Source of the DNA: Pseudomonas grimontii
GTDB lineage: Bacteria; Pseudomonadota; Gammaproteobacteria; Pseudomonadales; Pseudomonadaceae
NCBI RefSeq assembly: GCF_007858185.1
Contig: NZ_VFES01000007.1
Location: forward strand, 1-64,000
Direction: 5' to 3'
Length of the DNA stretch: 64,000 bases
Position 1 is the first letter of the stretch, and each line of letters starts with the position of its first letter. Shown here piece by piece: positions 18,019 through 26,531 of this stretch. Under the pieces are notes generated by a model. That model did not search any database, was not told the DNA's origin, and saw nothing but the letters and a program-made list of their open reading frames with translations. Position numbers and translations under genes: made by a program.

Positions 18019-19818
18019 ATGCAACGCCTATTCCTGAGCCTGTTGATCTGCCTGGGCTTCGCGCTCCCGGCCACCGCCCATGCCTGGTGGCAGGACGATT
18101 GGCACTACCGCAAACAGATTTCGGTGGACACCACCGCCCAAGGCGCCGCGATCAATCAGGCCCTGGGCCGCACCGCGTTGCTGGTGCGCCTGCACACCGG
18201 CAACTTTACCTTTGACGGGGTCAAGGATGACGGCAGCGACCTGCGCTTTGTGGGTGCCGATGACAAGACCGTGTTCAATCACCAGATCGAAAGCTTCGAC
18301 CCATTGATGGGCATGGCGTTGATCTGGGTCGATGTGCCCAAGGTCGAAGGCGGCCAGCGCCAGGACATCTGGATGTACTACGGCAACCAGAAGGCCCCGG
18401 CCACCGCCAATGGCCAACTGACGTTTGATCCGAATTACACCGCGCTCTACCACTTTGACGGTGCCAACGGCACACCGGCCCGCGACACCACGGCCTACGC
18501 CAACACGGCGCTGAACGCCACCGGCGCGAGTATCGACGGCGTGATCGGCCGCGCCTTGCAGTTCGGCGGCCAGCCGCTGATGTTGCCGGCCAGCCCGTCG
18601 CTGCAACACGCCGCCGGCGCTGCCTTCACCTTCAGCGCCTGGCTGCGCCTGGACCAGGCCAGTGGCGAGCAAATCGTGTTGGCCCGGCGTGACGGCCCCC
18701 ACAGCCTGTTGCTGGGCCTGAACCAAGGCACGCCGTTTGTGGAGATCGACGGCCAGCGCGTCGTGTCGACCCAGCCGCTGAACCCTGGCCAATGGCAGCA
18801 CCTGGCGTTCACCGCCGAGGGCGAAAAAGTCACGCTGTATGTGAATGGCCGTGAAACCGCCAACCTCGCCGTGGCCATGCCCGCGTTCAATACGCAGTTG
18901 GCGGTCGGCGCCGACTTGCCGGACGCCGGCAGCACGCACCTGCCGTTCGCCGGGGCCATGGATGAGCTGCGCCTGTCCAAGGTGGCACGCCCGGCCGCGC
19001 TGTTGCTGGCTGACGCGAGTGCCCAGGGCGCCGAGTCGAAACTGGTGGCCTACGGCGTGGATGAAGAACAGTCCGGCATGGGCTTCGGCAGCCTGGGCTT
19101 TTTGCTCAACGCCGTGCCGGTGGACGCCTGGGTGATCATCCTGGTGCTGGTGGCGATGATGTTCCAGTCGTGGGTCATCATGCTGCGCAAGAACCGCCAG
19201 GTCAGCCGTCTGAGCAGTGCCAACCAAGTGTTCCGCGAGCACTTCGCCCAGATCGGCACGCGCCTGGAGATGTATGCCGACGACGCGCAGTTGGCTGAGC
19301 GCCTGAGCCATTCTTCGCTGTGGCGCCTGTACCTGGTGGCGGTCAAGGAGATCCGTACCCGCCGTGCCCAGGGCGCCGACACCTCGTCGGTGTCGGCGGC
19401 CACCATCGAAGCGATCCGTTGCTCCATGGACGGTGTACGCACCCGTGAGAACCAGGCCCTGAGTGCCAAGTTGTCGACCCTGTCCAACGCCATCGCCGGC
19501 GGCCCGTACATAGGCCTGCTCGGTACGGTGCTGGGGATCATGGTGGTGTTCCTCGGCACGGCCATGGCCGGCGACGTGAACATCAACGCCATCGCCCCAG
19601 GCATGGCGGCGGCCTTGCTGGCCACGGCCATGGGCCTGTTTGTCGCGATCCCGGCGTTGTTTGGCTACAACCGCCTGATCACGCGCAACAAGGAAGTCAG
19701 CGCCGACATGCGCGTGTTCGTCGACGAGTTCATCACCCGCCTGGCGGAGATGCACGGCGAGAGCCAGCACAGTGAAGCCGCGCACCGCCGCGACCATCAC
19801 GCATCGGTTCCGGCCTGA
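18019..19818 (+). CDS. exbB: ExbB/TolQ/MotA-type proton channel protein with N-terminal DUF2341 and LamG-like domains
   Basis: The protein has 599 residues, about 2.5 times an ordinary ExbB. A signal peptide (cleavage after TAHA, near residue 23) is followed by a DUF2341-like domain (about 24-130, starting WWQDDWHYRKQISV), a LamG/concanavalin-like domain (about 140-320, with FTFSAWLRLDQ and WQHLAFTAEGEKVTLYVNGR), then TM1 near 370-390 and the MotA/TolQ/ExbB domain with TM2 and TM3 (GPYIGLLGTVLGIMVVFLGT and the later AAALLATAMGLFVAIPALF). The topology places a lectin-like domain in the periplasm on a proton channel. ExbD and TonB genes follow at 12 and 4 bp. P. aeruginosa PA0693 (exbB2) occupies the same position. 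The ligand of the LamG part is unknown. Confidence 0.9.
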   Translation: MQRLFLSLLICLGFALPATAHAWWQDDWHYRKQISVDTTAQGAAINQALGRTALLVRLHTGNFTFDGVKDDGSDLRFVGADDKTVFNHQIESFDPLMGMALIWVDVPKVEGGQRQDIWMYYGNQKAPATANGQLTFDPNYTALYHFDGANGTPARDTTAYANTALNATGASIDGVIGRALQFGGQPLMLPASPSLQHAAGAAFTFSAWLRLDQASGEQIVLARRDGPHSLLLGLNQGTPFVEIDGQRVVSTQPLNPGQWQHLAFTAEGEKVTLYVNGRETANLAVAMPAFNTQLAVGADLPDAGSTHLPFAGAMDELRLSKVARPAALLLADASAQGAESKLVAYGVDEEQSGMGFGSLGFLLNAVPVDAWVIILVLVAMMFQSWVIMLRKNRQVSRLSSANQVFREHFAQIGTRLEMYADDAQLAERLSHSSLWRLYLVAVKEIRTRRAQGADTSSVSAATIEAIRCSMDGVRTRENQALSAKLSTLSNAIAGGPYIGLLGTVLGIMVVFLGTAMAGDVNINAIAPGMAAALLATAMGLFVAIPALFGYNRLITRNKEVSADMRVFVDEFITRLAEMHGESQHSEAAHRRDHHASVPA

Positions 19819-19829
19819 GGAGAATCGCC

Positions 19830-20255
19830 ATGGCTTCCGTAAATGCCTCCCACGACGATGACGATGATGCCGCCGTCGACAGCATCAACATCACACCCCT
19901 GGTGGACGTGCTGATGGTGGTGCTGGTGATGTTTATCCTCACCGCCACCGCCCAGGTTTCTGGGATCCAGATTCACCTGCCCAAGGCCAGTGCCTCGGTG
20001 TCGCTGTCGGAGGCCAAGACCAAGGCCATTTCCGTGAACGACGGCGGCCAGGTGTTTCTCGACGCTTACCCGGTGACCCTCGGCGAACTGGAAGAACGCC
20101 TGCGCATCGAGAAAGCGCTGAACCCGGACTTCCCGGTGATCGTGCGCGGTGACGCGATGGTGCAGTACCAGAAGGTCATCGAGGTGCTCGACCTGCTGCG
20201 TCGGCTGGAGCTGTCCCAGGTCGGGCTGGTCACCGGCAAACCGAGCCAGGGCTGA
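19830..20255 (+). CDS. exbD: Biopolymer transport protein ExbD
   Basis: The 141-residue single-pass inner-membrane protein completes the proton channel with the ExbB-like protein. It has a short cytoplasmic start rich in Asp, one TM helix (about residues 21-43, VDVLMVVLVMFILTA) whose first Asp, in ITPLVDVLMV, is the proton-carrying residue of ExbD/TolR, and a periplasmic domain to the C-terminus (PVTLGELEERL). GAGGAGA precedes the start. It sits in one operon with exbB upstream and tonB 3 bp downstream. Confidence 0.95.
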   Translation: MASVNASHDDDDDAAVDSINITPLVDVLMVVLVMFILTATAQVSGIQIHLPKASASVSLSEAKTKAISVNDGGQVFLDAYPVTLGELEERLRIEKALNPDFPVIVRGDAMVQYQKVIEVLDLLRRLELSQVGLVTGKPSQG

Positions 20256-20258
20256 GTC

Positions 20259-20963
20259 ATGACCGCACAGATCCCGATCGCGCCATTGCCCGTGAAGAAC
20301 AAACCGCCGTTGCGCCCGTTGAAGTGGGGCGCCGGCCTGTTGCTGGGCGCCGTGGCGGCCTGGTTTCTCTGGCAGTGGGCCAATGACATGAGTGGCGTAC
20401 GCCGTGAAGCGCCGAAGGTGCCGACGATTATCCCGTTGCCGCCACTGCCGCCGCCACCACCGGAAAAGCCCAAGGAGCCCGAGCCTCAGGTTGAAGAGAA
20501 AGTCCCGGAGCCGGTGCCGAGCCCCGAGCCCGAAGCGGTCAAGCCAGCCGAGGAAGCACCGCCGTCACCGAATGAAGACCTGGCCAACCCGATGCAGATC
20601 GACGGCGATGCGCAGTCCGGCAATGACGGCTTCAACATCGGCGCCGGCAAGGGCGGCGGCATGGCCGGCAGTGGCGGCGGCGGGCTGGGGACCGGCACGT
20701 ACAAGCAGTACCTGGCCGGTACGTATCAGCGCCTGATGCGCGAAGACCCGGAGCTGCGCAAGAAGGCCTTTGCGATACAGATCGACCTGTGGTTGGGCGC
20801 CGAGGGCCAGGTCACCAAGGCCGTAGTGGCCAAGTCCAGCGGGGATGCCGACACCGACGCCCAGATGCTCGCACTGGTCCGTGCGCCGCGCGCCACCCAG
20901 AAACCTCCGGCGTCGCTGACGCTGCCCATGCGCCTGTCCCTCAAGGGCCGGCGCCCGGATTGA
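20259..20963 (+). CDS. TonB-like energy transducer
   Basis: The protein has 234 residues: a cytoplasmic N-terminus, one TM helix at about 24-42, a Pro/Glu-rich periplasm-spanning stretch (about 50-110), a Gly-rich hinge and a C-terminal TonB/TolA-like domain (about 150-230, IDLWLGAEGQVTKAVVAKSS). It is the third member of the ExbB-ExbD-TonB set. No TonB-dependent receptor with a plug domain is encoded nearby, so its partner may be the adjacent porin, the TPS pair, or a receptor elsewhere. The C-terminal domain is atypical enough that the receptor cannot be guessed. Confidence 0.85.
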   Translation: MTAQIPIAPLPVKNKPPLRPLKWGAGLLLGAVAAWFLWQWANDMSGVRREAPKVPTIIPLPPLPPPPPEKPKEPEPQVEEKVPEPVPSPEPEAVKPAEEAPPSPNEDLANPMQIDGDAQSGNDGFNIGAGKGGGMAGSGGGGLGTGTYKQYLAGTYQRLMREDPELRKKAFAIQIDLWLGAEGQVTKAVVAKSSGDADTDAQMLALVRAPRATQKPPASLTLPMRLSLKGRRPD

Positions 20964-21018
20964 CCGCATACGTTTTCAACGACTTTTTATCAACGGTTTT
21001 TACAGGAGTTGCGTACAC

Positions 21019-22719
21019 ATGATTTCCCCCGTGAATCGACTGACCCTGGCGGTTGGCATGGTCATCGCGACCCTGGTCGGGCAAGCGGCGGCAGCCCCGG
21101 TTGCGCCTTCGGAAAACGTCACCATCAACCTGATCCGCCTGCTGGTGCAGCAAGGTGTGCTGACCCAGGACACCGCCAACGGGCTGATCGCCCAGGCCGA
21201 AAAAGAAGCCCAGCAGGCCCGCCAGGCCAACGCTGCGCCGGTGGTTGCCAGCGGCCCGGCGACCGCGCCCGGCGATGTGCGTGTGCAGTACGTGCCGCAG
21301 GCGGTGCGCGACCAGATTCGCGACCAGGTCAAAGCCGAAGTCATGTCCACCGCCAAGCAGGAAAACTGGGCGCAGCCCAATACCTTCCCCGACTGGATCT
21401 CGCGCATCAGCTTTGATGGCGATATCCGTCTGCGCGACGAGTCGCGCTACTTCTCCGGCCGCAACGACAACACCATCACCGACTACGCCAAGCTCAACGA
21501 CACCGGCCCGTACGACGTCAACAAAAACTCCAACAGCAAGTTCCCGCCGCTGATCAACACCCGCGAGGACCGCGAAAACCTGTTCCGCCTGCGGGCACGC
21601 CTGGGCATGAAAGCGGTGATCTCGCCGGAATGGACCGCCGGCATTCGTATCGCCACCGGCTCCGACAATAACCCGGTGTCCACCACCCAGACCCTGGGCG
21701 GCGGCTTTGGCAAAAAGGACATCTGGCTCGACCAGGGTTACCTGAGCTGGAAAACCACCGACTACATGACGTTGACCGCCGGGCGCATTGGCAACCCGTT
21801 CTACTCCACCGACATGATGTATTCCAACGACCTCAACTTCGACGGTGTGGCCGCGATCTTCAACCACAGCCTCAACAGCGAGTGGGGCCTGTTCGGTACC
21901 CTTGGCGCCTTCCCGGTCGAGTACACCTCCGACACCGCCAGCACCAATGGCATCGACAAGGAAGACAGCGAGACCAAATGGCTGTTTGGCGGGCAGATTG
22001 GCGCCGACTGGAAGATCAACCGCAGTAACCGTCTCAAGCTCGCCGCTGCCTACTACCAGTTCCAGGACATCGAAGGCGAGCGCTCCAGCCCTTGCTCCAC
22101 CTGGCAGGGCGCGGCAGGTTGCGACACCGACGGCACACGCGTGGCCTTCATGCAAAAAGGCAACAGCGTATTCAACCTGCGCAACAACACCACCAGCCCG
22201 GCTGATCCTGTGCGCACGCCCGACCCGCAATACGTAGGCCTGGCGTCCAAGTTCGATGTGCTGGACCTCAACCTGGTCTGGGACAGCGAACTGCCGAGCG
22301 ACTTCAAGCTGCGCAGCCAGGCCAACTTCATCCACAACCTGGCCTACGACAAGGGCGAGATGCTCAAGCGCAGCGAAGGCGAGATCGTCAACAACCTCAA
22401 CAGCAATGGCCAGTTTGAAAGTGGCGGCAATGCGCTGATGGTCTCGTTCACCCTCGGCAGTGCCCTGGAAATGCGCAAGCGCGGCGACTGGAACGTGTTG
22501 GCCGGCTACAAGTACATCCAGCCGGACGCCTTGCCCGACGGCTTCAACGACTCGTCGTTCCACCTGGGCGGCACCAACGCCAAGGGTTATTTCATCGGCG
22601 GCAACTACGGTATCGACAAGAACATCTACGCCAGTGCGCGTTGGTTAAGCGCGTCCGAAGTGTATGGCCAGCCGTTCGAAGTCGATGTGATGCAACTGGA
22701 ACTCAACACGCGCTTTTGA
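21019..22719 (+). CDS. Putative outer-membrane porin (Porin_5-like)
   Basis: The 566-residue protein has a signal peptide (AAAA near residue 26), a helical stretch (about 35-80, VQQGVLTQDTANGLIAQAEK) and a long beta-barrel with alternating aromatic strands ending in RF. The FDGDIRLRDESRYF and NLFRLRARLGMKA segments are typical of the putative porin family found next to TPS/ExbB genes. CAGGAG lies upstream of the start. Its position in the operon after tonB suggests it passes a substrate tied to the TPS system, but no substrate-specific feature was recognised. Confidence 0.85.
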   Translation: MISPVNRLTLAVGMVIATLVGQAAAAPVAPSENVTINLIRLLVQQGVLTQDTANGLIAQAEKEAQQARQANAAPVVASGPATAPGDVRVQYVPQAVRDQIRDQVKAEVMSTAKQENWAQPNTFPDWISRISFDGDIRLRDESRYFSGRNDNTITDYAKLNDTGPYDVNKNSNSKFPPLINTREDRENLFRLRARLGMKAVISPEWTAGIRIATGSDNNPVSTTQTLGGGFGKKDIWLDQGYLSWKTTDYMTLTAGRIGNPFYSTDMMYSNDLNFDGVAAIFNHSLNSEWGLFGTLGAFPVEYTSDTASTNGIDKEDSETKWLFGGQIGADWKINRSNRLKLAAAYYQFQDIEGERSSPCSTWQGAAGCDTDGTRVAFMQKGNSVFNLRNNTTSPADPVRTPDPQYVGLASKFDVLDLNLVWDSELPSDFKLRSQANFIHNLAYDKGEMLKRSEGEIVNNLNSNGQFESGGNALMVSFTLGSALEMRKRGDWNVLAGYKYIQPDALPDGFNDSSFHLGGTNAKGYFIGGNYGIDKNIYASARWLSASEVYGQPFEVDVMQLELNTRF

Positions 22720-22737
22720 TGCGCAGGGAGATGCCAC

Positions 22738-23364
22738 ATGAACACGCGAATCTGCGCGCTGTTACTGCTGCTGGTCACCACCGGCGCTTCGGCCGAAGGC
22801 ATGGAGGAGCGCCTGCGTACGCAATTGCGCAGCACCACCCAGCAATTGCAGGCGCTGCAAAGCGAACAGGCCCAGGCCAGTGCCGCACGGCTGGCCGCCG
22901 AAAACCAGGCCAAGCAGGCCCAGGCGCAAATCAAGCAGCTGACGGCCGAGCTGGAAAAAGCCCGTGGCACCGCCGAGCAATTGGCGGGCCAGCAACAGAG
23001 CCTGCACAGCCAGGCGCAAGCCCAGGTGGCGGCGAGCAACGAGCAGATCGGCAAATTCAAGAAGGCCTATGACGAACTGCTGGTGCTGGCCAAGGGTAAA
23101 GAAGCCGAGCGCGCGCGCTTGCAGGCGGCCTTAAGCGAACGTGACACACAAGTGCAGCAATGTTCAGTCAAGAATCAACAGATGTACGGCGTGGCCCAGC
23201 AACTGCTCGCGGCCTACGAAAAAATCGATGTGGCCGAGGTGATGAGCATTCGCCAGCCCTTCGCCAGCAGCGCACGGGTCAAGTTCGAGGAACTGGCCCA
23301 GGGTTTTGGCGACGATCTGTACAAGAGCCGTTTTGATGCGCCCCAGGCAGCTGCCAATCACTGA
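22738..23364 (+). CDS. Periplasmic coiled-coil protein of unknown function
   Basis: The 208-residue protein has a signal peptide (GASA near residue 19) and then a long Gln/Ala/Glu-rich coiled coil (about 22-140) with heptads such as QLQALQSEQAQASAARL. The last 60 residues look globular (QMYGVAQQLLAAYEKIDVAE). Automated pipelines sometimes label such proteins DNA repair ATPase because of the coiled coil, but no nucleotide-binding motif is present. It lies 18 bp after the porin gene and 20 bp before the YbjN-like gene, so it is probably an envelope accessory factor of the same system. Confidence 0.8.
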   Translation: MNTRICALLLLLVTTGASAEGMEERLRTQLRSTTQQLQALQSEQAQASAARLAAENQAKQAQAQIKQLTAELEKARGTAEQLAGQQQSLHSQAQAQVAASNEQIGKFKKAYDELLVLAKGKEAERARLQAALSERDTQVQQCSVKNQQMYGVAQQLLAAYEKIDVAEVMSIRQPFASSARVKFEELAQGFGDDLYKSRFDAPQAAANH

Positions 23365-23384
23365 TAGACAAGGAAGAGATCACC

Positions 23385-23846
23385 ATGAGCGAATTGATTA
23401 CCAGCGTCACCGTCCAGAGCCTCACCGAACTGTTGCAGGACGCCGGCTACCGGGTTAACCAGAGCGAACAGAACGGTATCGTGCAATTGCTCAGCGCCAG
23501 CCAGGGCATCGGCTTCGCCGTGCGCTTCGGTAACCCGGCGGCGGAGCAGGGCAGCTATGTGGATTTCACCTACAGCTGCGCGCTGCGAGTGCAGGGCGAG
23601 TTGCCCGAAGGCCTGGCCCCGGTATGGAACGCCTCGCGGCGCTTTGCGCGGTTGTCGGTGCAGGGTGAGTTCCTGCTGATGGAAATGGACGTGGTGGTGG
23701 CCGGGGTTGGCGCCACGCACCTGCGCAGCCAGCTGGAGTTGTGGGACCGCCTGTTGCAGGAATTTATCGTCTACCTGCGTGAGTACAGCCAGCAGGCCGC
23801 GCAGTTGCAGGCCGCGGCGGTGGGCGAAGAGGCACCGGTCCTGTGA
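23385..23846 (+). CDS. YbjN-domain protein
   Basis: The 153-residue cytoplasmic protein resembles the YbjN/type III chaperone-like fold: SVTVQSLTELLQDAGYRVN at the start, a central beta-sheet (VDFTYSCALRVQGELP) and a helical C-terminus. There is no signal peptide. Members of this fold often act as chaperones or regulators, so a chaperone role for an exported partner is possible but unproven. Its stop overlaps the start of the peptidyl-prolyl isomerase gene by 4 bp (GTGA), implying translational coupling. Confidence 0.75.
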   Translation: MSELITSVTVQSLTELLQDAGYRVNQSEQNGIVQLLSASQGIGFAVRFGNPAAEQGSYVDFTYSCALRVQGELPEGLAPVWNASRRFARLSVQGEFLLMEMDVVVAGVGATHLRSQLELWDRLLQEFIVYLREYSQQAAQLQAAAVGEEAPVL

Positions 23847-24784
23847 AAAAGCCAACCCTGATGGTCGGCGCGGGTGCGCTGGCCTTGCTGGTGGTGGCGG
23901 TGGGCTTGAGCCTGCGACCGGGCAGTGACCCGGTGGCGGCGCAGCAACCGGCGCCGGTGATCAATCCCGCGCCGAGCGGGCCAGCGGTGGCACGTTTGGG
24001 CAATCAGCAGATCGACCTGCCGGAGCTGAAAAGCGTGCTGGCCAGCCTGCCGGCCGAATCCCGCGAGCAACTGCGCGGCAACCGTGGCGCCCTGGAAACC
24101 TGGATTCGCTCGAGGCTGGCGCAAAAGGCCGTGCTCGAACAGGCCGACGCCCAGGGTTGGCGCCAGCGCCCGGAGGTGGAGCAGCAGACCCGCGCCGCCA
24201 CCGAGCAGATTGTGTTTCGCGACTACATGCTGTCGGTCAGCCAGGTGCCGGCCGACTACCCCAGCGCCGCCGAACTGCAACAGGCCTACGACAGTGGCAA
24301 GGCGCAGTGGGTCACGCCGCCGTTGTACCGGGTGAGCCAGATTTTCCTCGCGGTGAATGACCCGCAAAACCTCGACGCGGTACGTCGTCAGGCCCAGGAC
24401 CTGAGCCGCAAGGCCCAGGCCGCGCCGGCTGATTTTGCCGCCCTGGCCACGCAGTTTTCCCAGGACCCCGACAGCGCCGCGCGCGGTGGTGACTCGGGGA
24501 TGCAGCCGTTGCAGCAACTGGTGCCGGAAGTGCGCGGCGCGGTGGCGCGGCTCAAGGTCGGTGCGGTCTCCGACGTGGTGCAAAGCCCGGCCGGGTTCCA
24601 TGTGCTCAAGCTCATCGGCCAGCAGCCGGCGCGTACCGCCACCCTGGACGAACTGCGTGAGCGGCTGACCCAGGCCCTGCGTGCCCAGCGCCAGGAGCAG
24701 ATCGCCAAGGCCTACCTGGAAGGCATGCTCAATACCGCGACCTTGAGTATCGACGGCGCCGAGTTGAACAAAGTGCTGGAGTAA
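23843..24784 (+). CDS. Periplasmic peptidyl-prolyl isomerase, parvulin type
   Basis: The 313-residue protein begins with one hydrophobic signal or anchor segment (about residues 6-24). A SurA/PrsA-like N-terminal helical region precedes a parvulin domain (about 170-270) recognised by YRVSQIFLAV, the FSQDPDSAARGGDSG stretch and GFHVLKLIGQQ. It uses a GTG start overlapping the YbjN-like stop. Such isomerases assist folding of exported proteins; coupled to a 400-kDa exoprotein and a beta-barrel transporter, a role in keeping TpsA or the barrels competent is a reasonable inference. P. aeruginosa PA0699 holds the same position. Confidence 0.9.
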   Translation: MKKPTLMVGAGALALLVVAVGLSLRPGSDPVAAQQPAPVINPAPSGPAVARLGNQQIDLPELKSVLASLPAESREQLRGNRGALETWIRSRLAQKAVLEQADAQGWRQRPEVEQQTRAATEQIVFRDYMLSVSQVPADYPSAAELQQAYDSGKAQWVTPPLYRVSQIFLAVNDPQNLDAVRRQAQDLSRKAQAAPADFAALATQFSQDPDSAARGGDSGMQPLQQLVPEVRGAVARLKVGAVSDVVQSPAGFHVLKLIGQQPARTATLDELRERLTQALRAQRQEQIAKAYLEGMLNTATLSIDGAELNKVLE

Positions 24785-24835
24785 CGCGCGTCAACCCGCA
24801 TTGGATGCACAGACCAACAAGACAGGGAGTCTCCC

Positions 24836-25813
24836 ATGGCATTTCTCGAACCGTCTGCCCCTCAAGGGCCCACTGCTTATCGTGCACCCTCTGAGCCACG
24901 CAGTGCCTGGCTGGCCCTGGCCACCGAGATCGACCCGGAGGTGGCGCACTACTTTCTGGTGAGTGCGCGCTGCGGCTGTTTCATGCAGGCCGCGCGCAGC
25001 CTGAATGTCAAGGCGACGCTGCTGCGCAAGCGCCTGGCGCAGCTGGAAGAACACCTGCGTCATTCGCTGTTCAGCTACCAGGGCAACGGCCTGGTGCTCA
25101 GCCGCGACGGCCAGCAATTGCAGGCCCAACTGATCGCCCTGGCCCATGAACGGCGCCTGCCGGCGGTGGAGCAGCCGCTGATTCGCCTGGCGGTGGCCGA
25201 ACCGATCCTGCACGACATCCTCGGCCGTGATCTGATCGCCTTGCTGCGCCGCAATGCCAGCGTGCGCCTGGAGATCATCTCCATCGACAGCCAACTGTCC
25301 CTGCAATCGGTGGACGTGGATGTGGTGCTGTGGCTATCGGACACCGATGGCCCGGTGCCCGGTCCGAGCTTTGTCACCGAACCGCCACGGGCGCTGGCGC
25401 GATTGCAGTACCTGCCGCATATCGCCAAGCGCTATTCACGGCTGATCACGCGCCCGGACAGCGTGGAAGACCTGGATGACTACATGCTGGTGCAATGGCA
25501 GCCGGACGCTCAGGTCAACGCCCTGCAGCCGTGGAACCAGGTGGTGGAACAGCGCCTGGCGGCGGTGGTGCAGGTGCATGCCTATTCGCTGATGCTGGAG
25601 ATGATCCGCTGCGGCGCCTGTATCGGTCTGCTGCCCCATTACATGAGCAGCTTCGACCGGGGACTGGTGGCGTTGCCGGGGTTGCTGGCCGACAGCATGC
25701 AGCGCCAGGTGTGGCTGGCGGTGAATGCCCAGGTGCGCCACCCCGAGGCGGTGCAGATGATTGTGGCGTTGATCGTCAGCACGTTCGAGGGGCGGCGGGA
25801 GTGGTTTGATTAG
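24836..25813 (+). CDS. LysR-family-like transcriptional regulator
   Basis: The 325-residue protein has an N-terminal winged helix-turn-helix (about residues 35-95; HYFLVSARCGCFMQAARSLN and LLRKRLAQLEEHLRHSLF) and a LysR substrate-binding domain (about 115-320). The HTH begins unusually late, after about 30 extra residues. GGGAG precedes the ATG. It closes the secretion cluster, 51 bp after the isomerase gene and on the same strand, as PA0701 does in P. aeruginosa. Its effector and targets are unknown; regulation of the upstream cluster is possible. Confidence 0.85.
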   Translation: MAFLEPSAPQGPTAYRAPSEPRSAWLALATEIDPEVAHYFLVSARCGCFMQAARSLNVKATLLRKRLAQLEEHLRHSLFSYQGNGLVLSRDGQQLQAQLIALAHERRLPAVEQPLIRLAVAEPILHDILGRDLIALLRRNASVRLEIISIDSQLSLQSVDVDVVLWLSDTDGPVPGPSFVTEPPRALARLQYLPHIAKRYSRLITRPDSVEDLDDYMLVQWQPDAQVNALQPWNQVVEQRLAAVVQVHAYSLMLEMIRCGACIGLLPHYMSSFDRGLVALPGLLADSMQRQVWLAVNAQVRHPEAVQMIVALIVSTFEGRREWFD

Positions 25814-25931
25814 CGCGGCAGTGGACGGCCAAGGGTTGTTCCACTGTTTCGCGTGGGAATGAAGGCGTTGCGTCATAGGGTTAACTGCGCCAGTCTTGGT
25901 GGCCTCGATCTCTGCGTATCAGCGACCTGTC

Positions 25932-26486
25932 ATGCAAGCCACCCGCCTGACCTTGATCTGCCATGCGGCAACGCCCCTGCAAAAACAGGGGCGCTTTGCT
26001 GATGACGAGTCCGTTGCCATGGATTGGAAAGGCGCGGCGTTATCACTGGCCGATCGCTACCCGAAAAAAAACCGTTTGTTGTGCGCACCGGAGGCCCGCG
26101 CCCGGCAGACGGCAGGGTTGTATGGCAGTGAGTCGGTTATTGAAGACGCCCTGCGTGATGGCGATTTGGGTCGCTGGAAAGGCCAGCACCTCAGCCATCT
26201 TGACAGCAACGAGTTACAGGGCTGGCTGACCGACAGTGCCAGCGCACCTCACGGCGGCGAATCGGTCGATCAGGTGTGCACACGGGTGGCGCAGTGGATG
26301 AAAACCCTCGAGACCCAACCCGGACACATAGTGGCCATCACCCATCCCTTTGTGATCCGCGCGGCGATGTTGCACGTGATGCAATTTCCGCTGTCGATGT
26401 TCTACCGGATCGACGTCGAACCGCTGTCCGCTACCGAGCTGCGCTTCAACACGGTGTGGCGCCTGCGCCTGGAAACTCACGCCTGA
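25932..26486 (+). CDS. Histidine-phosphatase family protein with altered RHG motif, near cobF
   Basis: The 184-residue product has the phosphoglycerate-mutase/CobC fold: the N-terminal motif, PEARARQTA, GRWKGQ and a second catalytic histidine in AITHPFVIR. The usual catalytic motif R-H-G-x-T reads C10-H11-A12-A13-T14, so the nucleophilic His is kept but the phosphate-binding Arg and Gly are lost. ATG 25932 begins exactly at the first strand; a TTG at 25896 would only add an unrelated stretch. The cobF gene follows after 45 bp, suggesting a link to cobalamin synthesis, where CobC-type phosphatases act. Activity may be reduced or altered. Confidence 0.75.
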   Translation: MQATRLTLICHAATPLQKQGRFADDESVAMDWKGAALSLADRYPKKNRLLCAPEARARQTAGLYGSESVIEDALRDGDLGRWKGQHLSHLDSNELQGWLTDSASAPHGGESVDQVCTRVAQWMKTLETQPGHIVAITHPFVIRAAMLHVMQFPLSMFYRIDVEPLSATELRFNTVWRLRLETHA

Positions 26487-26531
26487 GTGCGTGAACATGG
26501 CAAAATCCACGCCCCGCAATGAGAGCAACCC

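Noticed and set aside
20259..22719. The TonB-porin pair as a classic TonB-dependent receptor system
   Set aside because: The barrel protein has no plug domain or TonB box that I could see, so it is not a standard receptor.
22738..23364. DNA repair ATPase
   Set aside because: No Walker A or B motif is present; the protein has a signal peptide and is only a coiled coil.
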